Source: an uncultured Verrucomicrobiae bacterium (GTDB lineage: Bacteria > Verrucomicrobiota > Verrucomicrobiia > Limisphaerales > J093). Taken from it: a stretch of 61,555 nt of DNA. Positions 54,365 through 61,555 of the stretch are shown here, one piece after another. The translations under genes and the position numbers were made by a program. A model generated the notes under the pieces. It was not told where the DNA came from, did not search any database, and worked only from the letters and a program-made list of their open reading frames with translations. The DNA lies in NCBI GenBank assembly GCA_937946835.1, contig CALFAV010000072.1, forward strand, positions 1 through 61,555, read 5' to 3'. Position 1 is the first letter of the stretch, and the number at the start of each line of letters is the position of its first letter.

Positions 54365-55207
54365 ATGAACAGACCAATGACAAAAAAACTCCTGACCTTG
54401 GGTTGCGCGGTGGGGGCAGCGGGGTCACTCCAGGCTGCATCCTTCGTCCTGACCGGCACCCAGATGACGGTGGGGGTGGATGAATCCGGGGGGCTGATTG
54501 ATGCCTCCTTCACCGCGGGCATCATTCCCGCTTGGCGACCGGCGGTGGATTACCTCCGTCCGGGTTCTCCGTTCCAGTTCTACTCGATCGGGGTTGACGG
54601 GCAGTGGAATACGGCTGGATACGCCCCGGGCAACGTTTTCAGCGCCAGCACGGCAAACACCAGTGCGGGGCCGACCTTGTCCGCCACCACTACGGGGACG
54701 TTTGGTAGCCTGTCGTTTACCCAACTGCTCTGGTTCGGGATCAACGACACCACCATCCGGTACGAGATTACCTTCGAGAACACCGGCCCCTTGACTCTGA
54801 CCGATGTGGTGTACGCGGTCGGCCTGGACCCGGATCAGGAAGAGTTTATCCTCAGCGGCGTCTTCGACACCCTCAATTCCATCCCGGATGGGAATACGGT
54901 CATTGCCACGGGGGCCAACTTTGGCGATTGGATTCGCATCTTCAGCAACGATCCCCTCGCTCACGTGCCTTCGGTGGACATCAATTGGGACACCGACCCC
55001 TACAACCTGCTGGTCCCGCACAACGATGGAGACGGCGATAACACCATCAACATGGCCTTTCGAATCGGGGACATGGCGCCGGGCCAGGTCGTGACCTTCG
55101 GCTACGAGATTTCGATCGGCACGGTCATCCCTGAGCCGCGCGACTACGCGCTGCTGGGTGGGCTGGGGCTGCTGGGCTTTGCCGCCTACCGCCGCTTCCG
55201 CCGGTAA
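54365..55207 (+). CDS. PEP-CTERM sorting-domain protein
   Basis: A protein of about 280 residues, exported and probably processed by an exosortase. A signal peptide follows the start (LLTLGCAVGAAGSLQAA). The middle is a beta-rich domain of unknown function (LTGTQMTVGVDESGGLIDAS; TIRYEITFENTGPLTLTDVV). The C-terminus is a standard PEP-CTERM tail: PEP motif in VIPEPRDYA, hydrophobic LLGGLGLLGFAAY, and basic RRFRR. ATG 54365 is chosen; ATG 54377 is possible. A terminator follows at 55242. No exosortase gene is present in the window. Confidence 0.9.
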   Translation: MNRPMTKKLLTLGCAVGAAGSLQAASFVLTGTQMTVGVDESGGLIDASFTAGIIPAWRPAVDYLRPGSPFQFYSIGVDGQWNTAGYAPGNVFSASTANTSAGPTLSATTTGTFGSLSFTQLLWFGINDTTIRYEITFENTGPLTLTDVVYAVGLDPDQEEFILSGVFDTLNSIPDGNTVIATGANFGDWIRIFSNDPLAHVPSVDINWDTDPYNLLVPHNDGDGDNTINMAFRIGDMAPGQVVTFGYEISIGTVIPEPRDYALLGGLGLLGFAAYRRFRR

Positions 55208-55241
55208 CCGCGACCGCTTCACCGCTTTGGTGCAAATACAC

Positions 55242-55269
55242 AGCCCGGGAGCAACTCCCGGGCTTTTTT
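55242..55269 (+). terminator. Rho-independent terminator after the PEP-CTERM gene
   Basis: A perfect 10-bp stem AGCCCGGGAG / CTCCCGGGCT with a 3-nt loop (CAA), followed by T6. About 35 nt after the stop codon, this is the clearest terminator in the window. It also faces the convergent ubiA-like gene. Confidence 0.9.
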
Positions 55270-55280
55270 GTTGGTCCGGC

Positions 55281-56291
55281 TCAACGCGCCCGCAGTCGGA
55301 ACCAGGGGAAGATGACCTCGGCCAGCACGGCGATCAGAAACACCACGCTGATCAGGGCGTTCAGACGGAAGAAGGCCAGGTTGATCCATTTGAGGCTGCG
55401 CCGCCGCGCCAACCAGTGCTCGAGGATCAGGCACACCAGGATGATGATCATCCCCACCAGGTAGGCCACGCGAAAGCCCGCCAGCAGCCCGAACACGCCC
55501 AGCAACAGCCACATGACCAGGTGGGCCAGTAACGCCGCGCGCAGGGCGTTGACCGGGCCCCAACGCACCACCAGCGAGTGCAGGCCGTGGCGGCGGTCAA
55601 ACTCGTAATCCTGCAGCGCGTAAATGATGTCGAAACCCACCAGCCAGAACACCACCGCGCCCGCCAGGACCACCGGCAACAGCGCGCTGTGCCGGAGCGA
55701 GCCTCCGCCATCGCGCTCCGGCCAAAAATCCAGCCCGCCGGTCACAGCGATCCACGCCCCCAGCGGCGCCAGGGCCAGCGCGGCTCCCAGAAAAAAGTGC
55801 GTAAAATCGGTGAAGCGCTTGGTCAGGGAATAGCCACACACGATCACCAGCGCCAGCGGCGACAGCCACAGACAGGTGCGGTTCAAGCCCGCGCTGGCCG
55901 CGATCAACACCGCCGCCCCCGCCGCCCAGATGCCCCAGGCCGTGGCCAGACCAAGCCGGCCGGCGGGCAGGGGCCGGTTGGCCGTCCGCGGATTGGCGGC
56001 GTCATAGTGCCGGTCCACGATCCGGTTAAAGCTCATGGCGCAGGTGCGCGCGCCCACCATCGCGGCCAGGATGAGCAAAAAAGTGCGCCACCCGGGCCAG
56101 CCACGTTGGTCCCGGGCAGCCACGGCCATGGCCGCCAGGGCAAAGGGCAGGGCGAAGATCGTGTGCGAAAACTTCACGAACTCGCCCCACAGCCGCACCG
56201 CGGCGGTGATGTCGCGCCAGGATTTCAACGGGTCAAAAAGTTCTCCGCCCCCCGCGCTGCGGCAACGCAAGCGGCGTGAGGTCAAAAGCAC
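55281..56291 (-). CDS. ubiA: UbiA-family prenyltransferase (4-hydroxybenzoate polyprenyltransferase-like)
   Basis: Integral-membrane aromatic prenyltransferase acting in quinone synthesis. FVKFSHTIFALPFALAAMAV is the usual first helix. The first Asp-rich motif is FNRIVDRHYDAANPRTANRP and the second is YALQDYEFDRRHGLHSL, with eight or nine helices in all. The start is uncertain: no ATG lies just before the fold. GTG 56291 and TTG 56228 are plausible, while an ATG at 56387 would overlap the peroxiredoxin gene. Whether it serves ubiquinone or menaquinone cannot be told. Confidence 0.87.
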   Translation of the reverse strand: MLLTSRRLRCRSAGGGELFDPLKSWRDITAAVRLWGEFVKFSHTIFALPFALAAMAVAARDQRGWPGWRTFLLILAAMVGARTCAMSFNRIVDRHYDAANPRTANRPLPAGRLGLATAWGIWAAGAAVLIAASAGLNRTCLWLSPLALVIVCGYSLTKRFTDFTHFFLGAALALAPLGAWIAVTGGLDFWPERDGGGSLRHSALLPVVLAGAVVFWLVGFDIIYALQDYEFDRRHGLHSLVVRWGPVNALRAALLAHLVMWLLLGVFGLLAGFRVAYLVGMIIILVCLILEHWLARRRSLKWINLAFFRLNALISVVFLIAVLAEVIFPWFRLRAR

Positions 56292-56346
56292 GCCGGCCGG
56301 CCCCCGGCCCGCCCTCGAACGGGCCGAGCCGGCGGCCGGTGAGGGG

Positions 56347-56958
56347 TTACTGCAACGCCTCGAAGACCCGGCCCACCAGTTTTTCACTGGGCTTGAGAGT
56401 CTTGGCGCCCTCGTGCCATTTGGCGGGGCAGGCCTCGTCCGGGTGCTTCATGAGGTACACATTGGCCTCCATCTTGCGGAGCAACTCGTCCGCGTTGCGG
56501 CCCACGTTGTAGAAATTGACCTCGGCGGACACCAGTTTGCCGGCGGGGTTGATGATGAAAGAGCCGCGCAGGGCCAGGCCGGTGGCCGCGTCGTACACGC
56601 CAAAGAGCCGGGACACCGCGCCGGTGGGGTCGGCGGCCATGGGATATTGCACCCCGGCCAGGAGCTTTTCCGAATGCCGCCAGGCCAGGTGGGCAAACTT
56701 GGTGTCGGTGGACACCGAGACCACCTCCGCGCCCAGGGCCCTGAGGGCCTCGTACTTGTCGGCCAGGTCGGCCAGCTCGGTCGGGCACACGAAGGTGAAG
56801 TCGGCCGGGTAAAAGACCAGGATGGTCCACTTGTTCCGGGCCTTGAGGTCGGCCAGAGACAGTTTGCCAAACTGACCGGTGGCCGGCTCGTAGGTTTCCA
56901 GTTCAAAATCGGGCACGTCAGCGCCCACTTGCAGGGGAGGGTGATCGAGCACGTTCAT
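56347..56958 (-). CDS. ahpC: 2-Cys peroxiredoxin (AhpC/Prx1 type)
   Basis: A 203-residue thiol peroxidase. Peroxidatic C58 lies in FYPADFTFVCPTE and resolving C177 in DEACPAKWHEG near the C-terminus. LVSVSTDTKFAHLAW-like region (read as VVSVSTDTKFAHLAW) and RGSFIINPAGKLV complete the fold. The CxPxKW motif around C177 marks the AhpC/Prx1 subfamily. ATG 56958 is the natural start (the open frame runs to 57072). It is upstream of the UbiA-like gene on the same strand, 55 nt from the preferred start. Confidence 0.94.
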   Translation of the reverse strand: MNVLDHPPLQVGADVPDFELETYEPATGQFGKLSLADLKARNKWTILVFYPADFTFVCPTELADLADKYEALRALGAEVVSVSTDTKFAHLAWRHSEKLLAGVQYPMAADPTGAVSRLFGVYDAATGLALRGSFIINPAGKLVSAEVNFYNVGRNADELLRKMEANVYLMKHPDEACPAKWHEGAKTLKPSEKLVGRVFEALQ

Positions 56959-57135
56959 GGCAGATCGTTTTTCCGTTGGTTCCATTGCCCGGCGGGAATC
57001 GGGCTTACGGAGATTTACCCAATGCCCGGCCGGGCGAAGGCGCATCAAACCGATTGCGGACACGCCTGTCAAACCTGCCGGGTGTGGTCGGTCGCTCCTT
57101 TGCGCACCCTCTGCCTGCGTCCGAAAGGCCCGTAG

Positions 57136-57170
57136 CGCAAGGCGGCCCTACCGAGTAGGGCGCCCTTGCG
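57136..57170. repeat. 16-bp-stem hairpin
   Basis: CGCAAGGCGGCCCTAC, loop CGA, GTAGGGCGCCCTTGCG. The two arms pair nearly perfectly (one offset G/C step). Preceded by CCGTAGCG, a string also at the ends of the IS481-like element. Confidence 0.75.
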
Positions 57171-57290
57171 TTGGCCCCGCTTGCCCGGGCGGCGAGACGC
57201 CGCCCTCGATGGCCCCGAGGCGGCGGCGCTACTCGGGCGCGCCGGCTTCCAGCCGGCGATACCCCAGCCGGGATGCCGGTTTGAGGTGAG

Positions 57291-57385
57291 GCCGGTGGTC
57301 GCATCCGGCACGTTCGGCCCCAGGAAAGCGCCAGCAAGCTGGCGCACTCCAAGGGTTGGTGCCCGGTTCGACACCTCCGTCAGCA
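57291..57385 (+). repeat. Dispersed intergenic repeat, about 95 bp (copy C)
   Basis: Contains GCGCCAGCAAGCTGGCGC (57328-57345), preceded by GGAAA and followed by ACTCC, then GGTTGGTGCCCGG. The palindrome is identical to copy A and one base different in its centre from copy B. The ends are more diverged than in A and B. Confidence 0.7.
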
Positions 57386-57540
57386 CCCAGGTCGTTTCGT
57401 CGTTGACAGACCGACCTCCGCTTCAGGATGAATGGCGGTCCGGCCGTCTGGAAGAACCGGGAAGAATCCCGCGCGTGCTTCGGATCAAGCTGCACGGGTT
57501 CACCAGTCGGGCCGATCGCTTCACACCAAGACCCTCCCGT

Positions 57541-60500
57541 ATGAATTTACTTCAAAGCTGCCGCACGCTCAGGCTGGCGATTGCCCAAGCCCTGGGAAGT
57601 TGGTTGCTGGCGTGGTCGGTAAGCGCCGGCAGCCCGAACAATTTGCGCTGTGAATTCCTTCAGAACCCGCAGGGCATTGACGTCCGCCAGCCCCGCTTGA
57701 GCTGGCAGATGCGGTCGTCCGAACGCGGGGCGCGGCAGACCGCCTACCAGGTGCTGGTGGCCAGCAGTGCCCGCCTGCTCCAGGCCAACCGGGGCGACCT
57801 GTGGGACAGCGGCAAGGTGGTGTCCGATCAATCCATCCACGTCCGCTACGCGGGCAAAGCCCTCGCGTCGCGCCAGCAGTGCTTTTGGAAAGTGCGGGTC
57901 TGGGACCAAAACGGGCGGCGGTCGGCATGGAGCGCGCCGGCGTCCTGGACCATGGGCTTGCTGGAGGCGTCGGATTGGCAGGGCAAATGGATCGGCTTGG
58001 ACGGAGAGGAGAAGCGGCCGGTGCTGACCGAGGGCGACTGGATTTGGTATCCGGAAGGACAGCCGGAGCGGGATGCGCCGGTGGCCACGCGTTACTTCCG
58101 CCGCGTCTTTGAACTGCCGGCGGACCGCGTCGTGCGGCACGCCGAGTTGTTGCTGAGCGCCGACAACCATTTCAATGCCGTCGTGAACGGAGAGCCCGCC
58201 GGGGCGGGCCACAGTTTCAAAGCCGCGGTCAGCATGGACGTAACGCACCGCCTCAAGCCGGGCCGCAACGTCATCTGCGTCTCAGCTCAAAATGCGGGCA
58301 GCGATCCGAATCCCGCCGGGTTGGTTGGCCGGCTCAAGGTGGAGTTCGAGACCGGCGTGCCGCTGGTGATCACCACGGATGGGAGTTGGAAGGCGTTTAC
58401 CGAGGAGACGCCGGGCTGGACGACTTTGGAGTTTGACGACCGCGCATGGTCGCCAGCCAAGGTGTTGGGGCCGGTGGGCATGGGGCCGTGGGGCGAAGTG
58501 GCCGGGGCGGAAGATCGGCGGTTGCCCGCGCGGATGCTGCGCCGGGAATTCGAGGTCGGCCGCCCCGTACGGCGCGCCACGGTCTATTTCAGCGGCCTGG
58601 GTTTGTCGGAGTTGTATCTCAACGGCCAGAAGGTCGGCGATCACGTGCTTTCCCCCGCGCTGACCGAGTATGACAAGCGGGTGTTCTACGTGACGCACGA
58701 CGTGACGGCGCAGGTCCGGTGCGGACGCAACGCGCTGGGGGTGTGGCTGGGCAACGGGCGTTTTTTCGCGCCCCGCTTGAAAGAGCCGACGGAAACCCGC
58801 ACCTACGGTTTTCCCAAGCTGCTCCTCCAACTGGAACTCGAGTACGCCGACGGCTCGCGTGAAACCGTGGTTAGCGACGGCTCATGGAAACTCACCACCG
58901 ACGGCCCGATCCTCGCCAACAATGAATACGACGGCGAGGAATACGACGCCCGCATGGAAATGCCCGACTGGGCGGCCCCGGGCTTCGATGATTCCCGTTG
59001 GCAAGCCGCGCAGGTGGTGGCTGCGCCCGGCGGAGTTTTGTCCGCACAGATGATGCAGCCCATCCGGGTGACCGGCACGTTGAAGCCCCGGTCGGTCACC
59101 GAGCTCAAGCCCGGGGTGTTCATCTACGACCTGGGCCAGAACATGGTCGGCTGGTGCCGGCTCACCGTTCGCGGCCCGGCCGGGACGAAAGTGTTCCTGC
59201 GCCACGCGGAAACGTTGAACGCCGACGGCTCGCTGTATCTGGACAACATCCGCGGCGCCAAGGTCACGGACGTTTACACGCTCAAGGGCGAGGGCACGGA
59301 GATGTGGGAGCCGCGCTTCACGTATCACGGTTTCCGCTACGTGGAGGTCACGGGTTTCCCCGGCCGCCCCACGCTGGCCGCTCTCGAAGGCCGCGTGGTG
59401 AACGATGACGTGGCCACGGCGGGCACGTTCACCTGCTCGCACCCGATGATCAACCGGATCTACCAGAACATCGTCTGGGGCGTGCGCGGCAACTACCGCA
59501 GCTTCCCCACCGATTGCCCGCAACGCGACGAGCGCCAGCCGTGGCTGGGCGACCGCTCCGCCGAGTCCAAGGGCGAGACCTACCTCTTCGACATCGCCGC
59601 GCTTTACGCCAAGTGGACGCAGGACATGGCCGACGCGCAAAAACCCAACGGCAGCATCCCGGACGTCTGCCCGAGTTACTGGCCGCTGTACACCGACAAT
59701 GTCACCTGGCCCGCCAGCGCCGTCATCATTCCCGGCGCGCTCCACGAGCAATACGCCGACGCCGAAGTCATCGCCCGCCGGTACCCGAGCATGGTCAAAT
59801 GGATGGATTACCTGAGCGGGTTCATCACGAACGGCATCATCGCCCGAGACAACTACGGCGACTGGTGCGTGCCCCCGGAAGACCCGAAGCTCATCCACTC
59901 GAACGACCCGATGCGGAAGACCGCGCCCGCGATTCTGGCCACAAGTTATTTCCACCACTGCTTGAAACTCATGGCCGGCTACGCGCGGATGCTGGGAAAG
60001 CCCGACGACGTGGAGCGCTTCACGGCCCTGGCGGCGACGTTGAAGGACGCGTTGAACCGGCAGTTTTACGACCGCGATAAGGGCTACTACGACAACGGCT
60101 CGCAGACCTCGTGCGTGCTGCCGTTGGCGTTCGACATGGTGCCGCCCGAGGAACGCCCGCGCGTGTTTGGCCACTTGGTGGACAAGATCACCAACGAAAC
60201 CAACGGCCACATCGGCACCGGGCTGGTGGGCGGCCAGTGGCTTAATCGCGTTCTGACCGAGGGCGGCCGGCCGGACCTCGTCTATCGTTTTGCGACGAAC
60301 ACCGCTTATCCGAGCTGGGGTTACATGGTGGAGAAAGGTGCGACCACGGTGTGGGAGCTGTGGAACGGCGACACCGCCGATCCGGCCATGAACTCGGGCA
60401 ATCACGTCATGCTCGTCGGCGACCTGGTGATTTGGCTCTATGAATGTCTGGCCGGCATCAAGCCCGACCCCGCTCAGCCGGGCTTCAAGCACATTGTCAT

Positions 60501-60813
60501 GAAACCGTATCCCGTGGGGGATTTAAGGTTCGTCAAAGCCAGCCACCGTTCTCCCTACGGGCTGATTTCCAGCGAATGGGAACGCGCCGGCGACCGCTTT
60601 GATTGGTACATCACGGTGCCGCCCAACACGACCGCGACAGTTCACGTCCCCGCACGCAGCGCCGACGACGTCCTCGCCGGGCGACTCCCGGCCATCAAGG
60701 CGCCCGGGGTGCGGCACTTCCGTTCCACGGCTGATCGCCTCGTTCTGGAAATCGAGTCAGGGCGCTATCACTTCCGCAGCACGTTGCCGGCGGAGGCTCG
60801 CCAAGGATTTTGA
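57541..60813 (+). CDS. GH78 alpha-L-rhamnosidase
   Basis: A 1090-residue secreted glycosidase removing terminal rhamnose from plant or algal glycans. A signal peptide (LAIAQALGSWLLAWSVSAG) precedes an N-terminal Ig-like domain (RCEFLQNPQGIDVRQPRLSW), two beta-sandwich domains including KVGDHVLSPALTEYDKRVFY, and the (alpha/alpha)6 catalytic domain. The catalytic loop reads TDCPQRDERQPWLGD with D663/E664, the position of the general acid in GH78. GATTVWELWNGDTADPAMNS and NHVMLVGDLVIWLYE also fit. ATG 57541 was chosen over an open frame reaching into the repeats. It stands alone between spacers. Confidence 0.95.
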   Translation: MNLLQSCRTLRLAIAQALGSWLLAWSVSAGSPNNLRCEFLQNPQGIDVRQPRLSWQMRSSERGARQTAYQVLVASSARLLQANRGDLWDSGKVVSDQSIHVRYAGKALASRQQCFWKVRVWDQNGRRSAWSAPASWTMGLLEASDWQGKWIGLDGEEKRPVLTEGDWIWYPEGQPERDAPVATRYFRRVFELPADRVVRHAELLLSADNHFNAVVNGEPAGAGHSFKAAVSMDVTHRLKPGRNVICVSAQNAGSDPNPAGLVGRLKVEFETGVPLVITTDGSWKAFTEETPGWTTLEFDDRAWSPAKVLGPVGMGPWGEVAGAEDRRLPARMLRREFEVGRPVRRATVYFSGLGLSELYLNGQKVGDHVLSPALTEYDKRVFYVTHDVTAQVRCGRNALGVWLGNGRFFAPRLKEPTETRTYGFPKLLLQLELEYADGSRETVVSDGSWKLTTDGPILANNEYDGEEYDARMEMPDWAAPGFDDSRWQAAQVVAAPGGVLSAQMMQPIRVTGTLKPRSVTELKPGVFIYDLGQNMVGWCRLTVRGPAGTKVFLRHAETLNADGSLYLDNIRGAKVTDVYTLKGEGTEMWEPRFTYHGFRYVEVTGFPGRPTLAALEGRVVNDDVATAGTFTCSHPMINRIYQNIVWGVRGNYRSFPTDCPQRDERQPWLGDRSAESKGETYLFDIAALYAKWTQDMADAQKPNGSIPDVCPSYWPLYTDNVTWPASAVIIPGALHEQYADAEVIARRYPSMVKWMDYLSGFITNGIIARDNYGDWCVPPEDPKLIHSNDPMRKTAPAILATSYFHHCLKLMAGYARMLGKPDDVERFTALAATLKDALNRQFYDRDKGYYDNGSQTSCVLPLAFDMVPPEERPRVFGHLVDKITNETNGHIGTGLVGGQWLNRVLTEGGRPDLVYRFATNTAYPSWGYMVEKGATTVWELWNGDTADPAMNSGNHVMLVGDLVIWLYECLAGIKPDPAQPGFKHIVMKPYPVGDLRFVKASHRSPYGLISSEWERAGDRFDWYITVPPNTTATVHVPARSADDVLAGRLPAIKAPGVRHFRSTADRLVLEIESGRYHFRSTLPAEARQGF

Positions 60814-60985
60814 GGGTCGGACTTCGTCCCGCGGTCCGGTTGGGTCACGAAGAACCGGGTCCGGACGGGCAATTGCCCTTTCAGGCGCCCACCAAGGGAC
60901 TGGTTTCCGCGTGGGATTTTGGCGCCCGTCAGATCGTTGCCCTCCGCTGATCCAGATTAGCGGGACGGGCCTGGTCAACTACCCC

Positions 60986-61555
60986 TCAGTTTGCACGGCG
61001 GCGGCGCCAAACCACCCAGCCGGCCAGCACCAGGCCGAGCGCGCCGCTGCCGAGCGGCTCGGGGATGGGGGCAAAATAAATTGAACCGGGGTAACTCAGG
61101 CCGGTGATGTAGGGGGTCGTTTCCCAACTCGTCACCCCGACATTGCTTCGCCACACTTCACCACTGCCGAAATTGTTCGCGTAGAGCCGCCCGTCCGGCC
61201 CGACGCGGATACCGGTGGCGGTGCCGGAGCCCAAACTTCCCACCAGCGTCTCGCTCGACGGATTCAGCCCCGATGAATAATCGCCGGGAGTGTTCAGTGT
61301 ATAGCTGTACACGCGTGCTTGACCGCCGATCGTCCGGCTCAGGAAAACCCGACCATCCGCGGAGAATTCCATTTGGGAGGCGATGCCGCTGGTTGGGGGT
61401 GTTGCCAGGAATGCACTCCAGACGCTCGTGGACAAGTCGTAGGTAAAAATCTGGCCGTCACTGCTGTCCACCACATAAAGCCGGCCATCCGGCCCAATCC
61501 GCACCCCGTCGGCACTGCCCAATCCCGCAGGACCCGCCAGGGGAGAATCAGTCCC
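60986..61555 (-). CDS. PEP-CTERM protein with NHL/SMP-30-like repeats (5' end beyond the window)
   Basis: C-terminal 190 residues of a secreted protein; the gene runs off the right edge, so the start is unknown. Visible repeats of the form GVRIGPDGRLYVVDSSDGQI, MEFSADGRVFLSR and GIRVGPDGRLYANNFGSGEV resemble the blades of an NHL/SMP-30-like beta-propeller. The C-terminus is a PEP-CTERM tail: IPEPLGSGALGLVLAGWVVW followed by RRRRAN. It faces the rhamnosidase gene tail-to-tail across 172 bp. Confidence 0.85.
   Translation of the reverse strand, partial: GTDSPLAGPAGLGSADGVRIGPDGRLYVVDSSDGQIFTYDLSTSVWSAFLATPPTSGIASQMEFSADGRVFLSRTIGGQARVYSYTLNTPGDYSSGLNPSSETLVGSLGSGTATGIRVGPDGRLYANNFGSGEVWRSNVGVTSWETTPYITGLSYPGSIYFAPIPEPLGSGALGLVLAGWVVWRRRRAN

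Larger units (their letters stand above)
56959..57540. other. Repeat-bearing spacer between peroxiredoxin and rhamnosidase
   Basis: About 580 bp between divergent genes. It contains a long hairpin (57136-57170), a palindrome cluster with CGCCGGCTTCCAGCCGGCG near 57240, and copy C of the dispersed repeat. A TTGACA at 57403-57408 may be a -35 element for the rhamnosidase gene, but no good -10 follows at the right distance. No gene was recognised. Confidence 0.6.

Noticed and set aside
56228..56387. ATG 56387 as the start of the UbiA-like gene
   Set aside because: It would overlap the peroxiredoxin gene and add an Arg/Ser-rich segment not typical of the family; GTG 56291 or TTG 56228 is more likely, though not proven.
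53577..57385. Repeated palindromes as a CRISPR array
   Set aside because: Copies are kilobases apart, not regularly spaced, and no cas gene is present.
57403..57432. Promoter for the rhamnosidase gene at TTGACA 57403
   Set aside because: No acceptable -10 hexamer at 16-18 nt; the TTGACA alone is not enough.
1..61555. Long antisense open frames, some of more than 1000 codons, opposite almost every gene
   Set aside because: They mirror real genes in GC-rich DNA, have Arg/Gly/Pro-rich composition, and show no domain motifs; the opposite strand carries recognisable families.

Overview
This GC-rich window (61,555 bp) looks like chromosome from a Verrucomicrobiota bacterium, most likely of the Limisphaerales/Pedosphaera type. 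The assignment is inferred from gene content: two PEP-CTERM proteins, two DUF1080 (3-keto-disaccharide hydrolase) proteins, a Tat-exported Gfo/Idh oxidoreductase, a GH78 rhamnosidase, a DUF2723 membrane protein, lipid A and outer-membrane assembly genes, and palindrome-rich spacers typical of that group. No rRNA, tRNA or CRISPR array was seen. The high GC content creates many long shadow reading frames, which are left out.

Layout. 1-5.6 kb: copper-binding SCO1-like lipoprotein, DUF2203 protein, TPR lipoprotein, hisG with a 33-codon ribosome-associated gene behind it, and a histone-deacetylase-like amidohydrolase. 5.7-11.5 kb: discoidin-like secreted protein, Agl23-like membrane protein, typA/bipA, and a cytochrome c fused to a beta-rich domain. 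11.6-19.3 kb (minus strand): pgk-tpiA-secG-oppA-oppB-oppC as one apparent operon, and sucC without sucD. 19.4-20.8 kb: Tat-exported oxidoreductase. 20.9-23.3 kb: an island with less extreme base composition, holding an RND-pump fragment and a XhoI/PaeR7I-type restriction-modification pair whose endonuclease 5' end is out of frame and lies within a 36-bp direct repeat. 23.3-31 kb: two DUF1080 proteins, a DUF433/DUF5615 toxin-antitoxin-like pair, a Gfo/Idh gene overlapping lpxB, and a large FG-GAP/cadherin-like surface protein.

31-44.5 kb: a DUF2723 membrane protein behind an ECF sigma factor and a small membrane protein; a P1B-type metal ATPase divergent from maf; then a second ECF sigma factor, a small protein, a Ycf46-like AAA ATPase and a large hybrid-type sensor kinase, all in one direction. 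44.8-46.2 kb: a decayed IS481-family element. 46.3-48.4 kb: thioesterase, bamD, lptE. 48.5-53.4 kb (minus): hoxEFUYH, a complete bidirectional NAD-linked [NiFe] hydrogenase operon. 54-61.5 kb: PEP-CTERM protein, UbiA-family prenyltransferase, 2-Cys peroxiredoxin, GH78 rhamnosidase and the C-terminal part of a second PEP-CTERM protein running off the window.

How it fits together. The genes suggest a Gram-negative, LPS-bearing heterotroph that degrades plant or algal glycans (GH78, DUF1080, discoidin-like and Gfo/Idh proteins), with cytochrome and copper chemistry in the envelope and a soluble hydrogenase for NADH/H2 balancing. Several spacers (about 4.5, 18, 44.7, 46.2, 53.6-53.9 and 57.2-57.4 kb) share palindromic repeat modules, including a roughly 95-bp element in three copies. 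All assignments are from reading the sequence; no database search was run.
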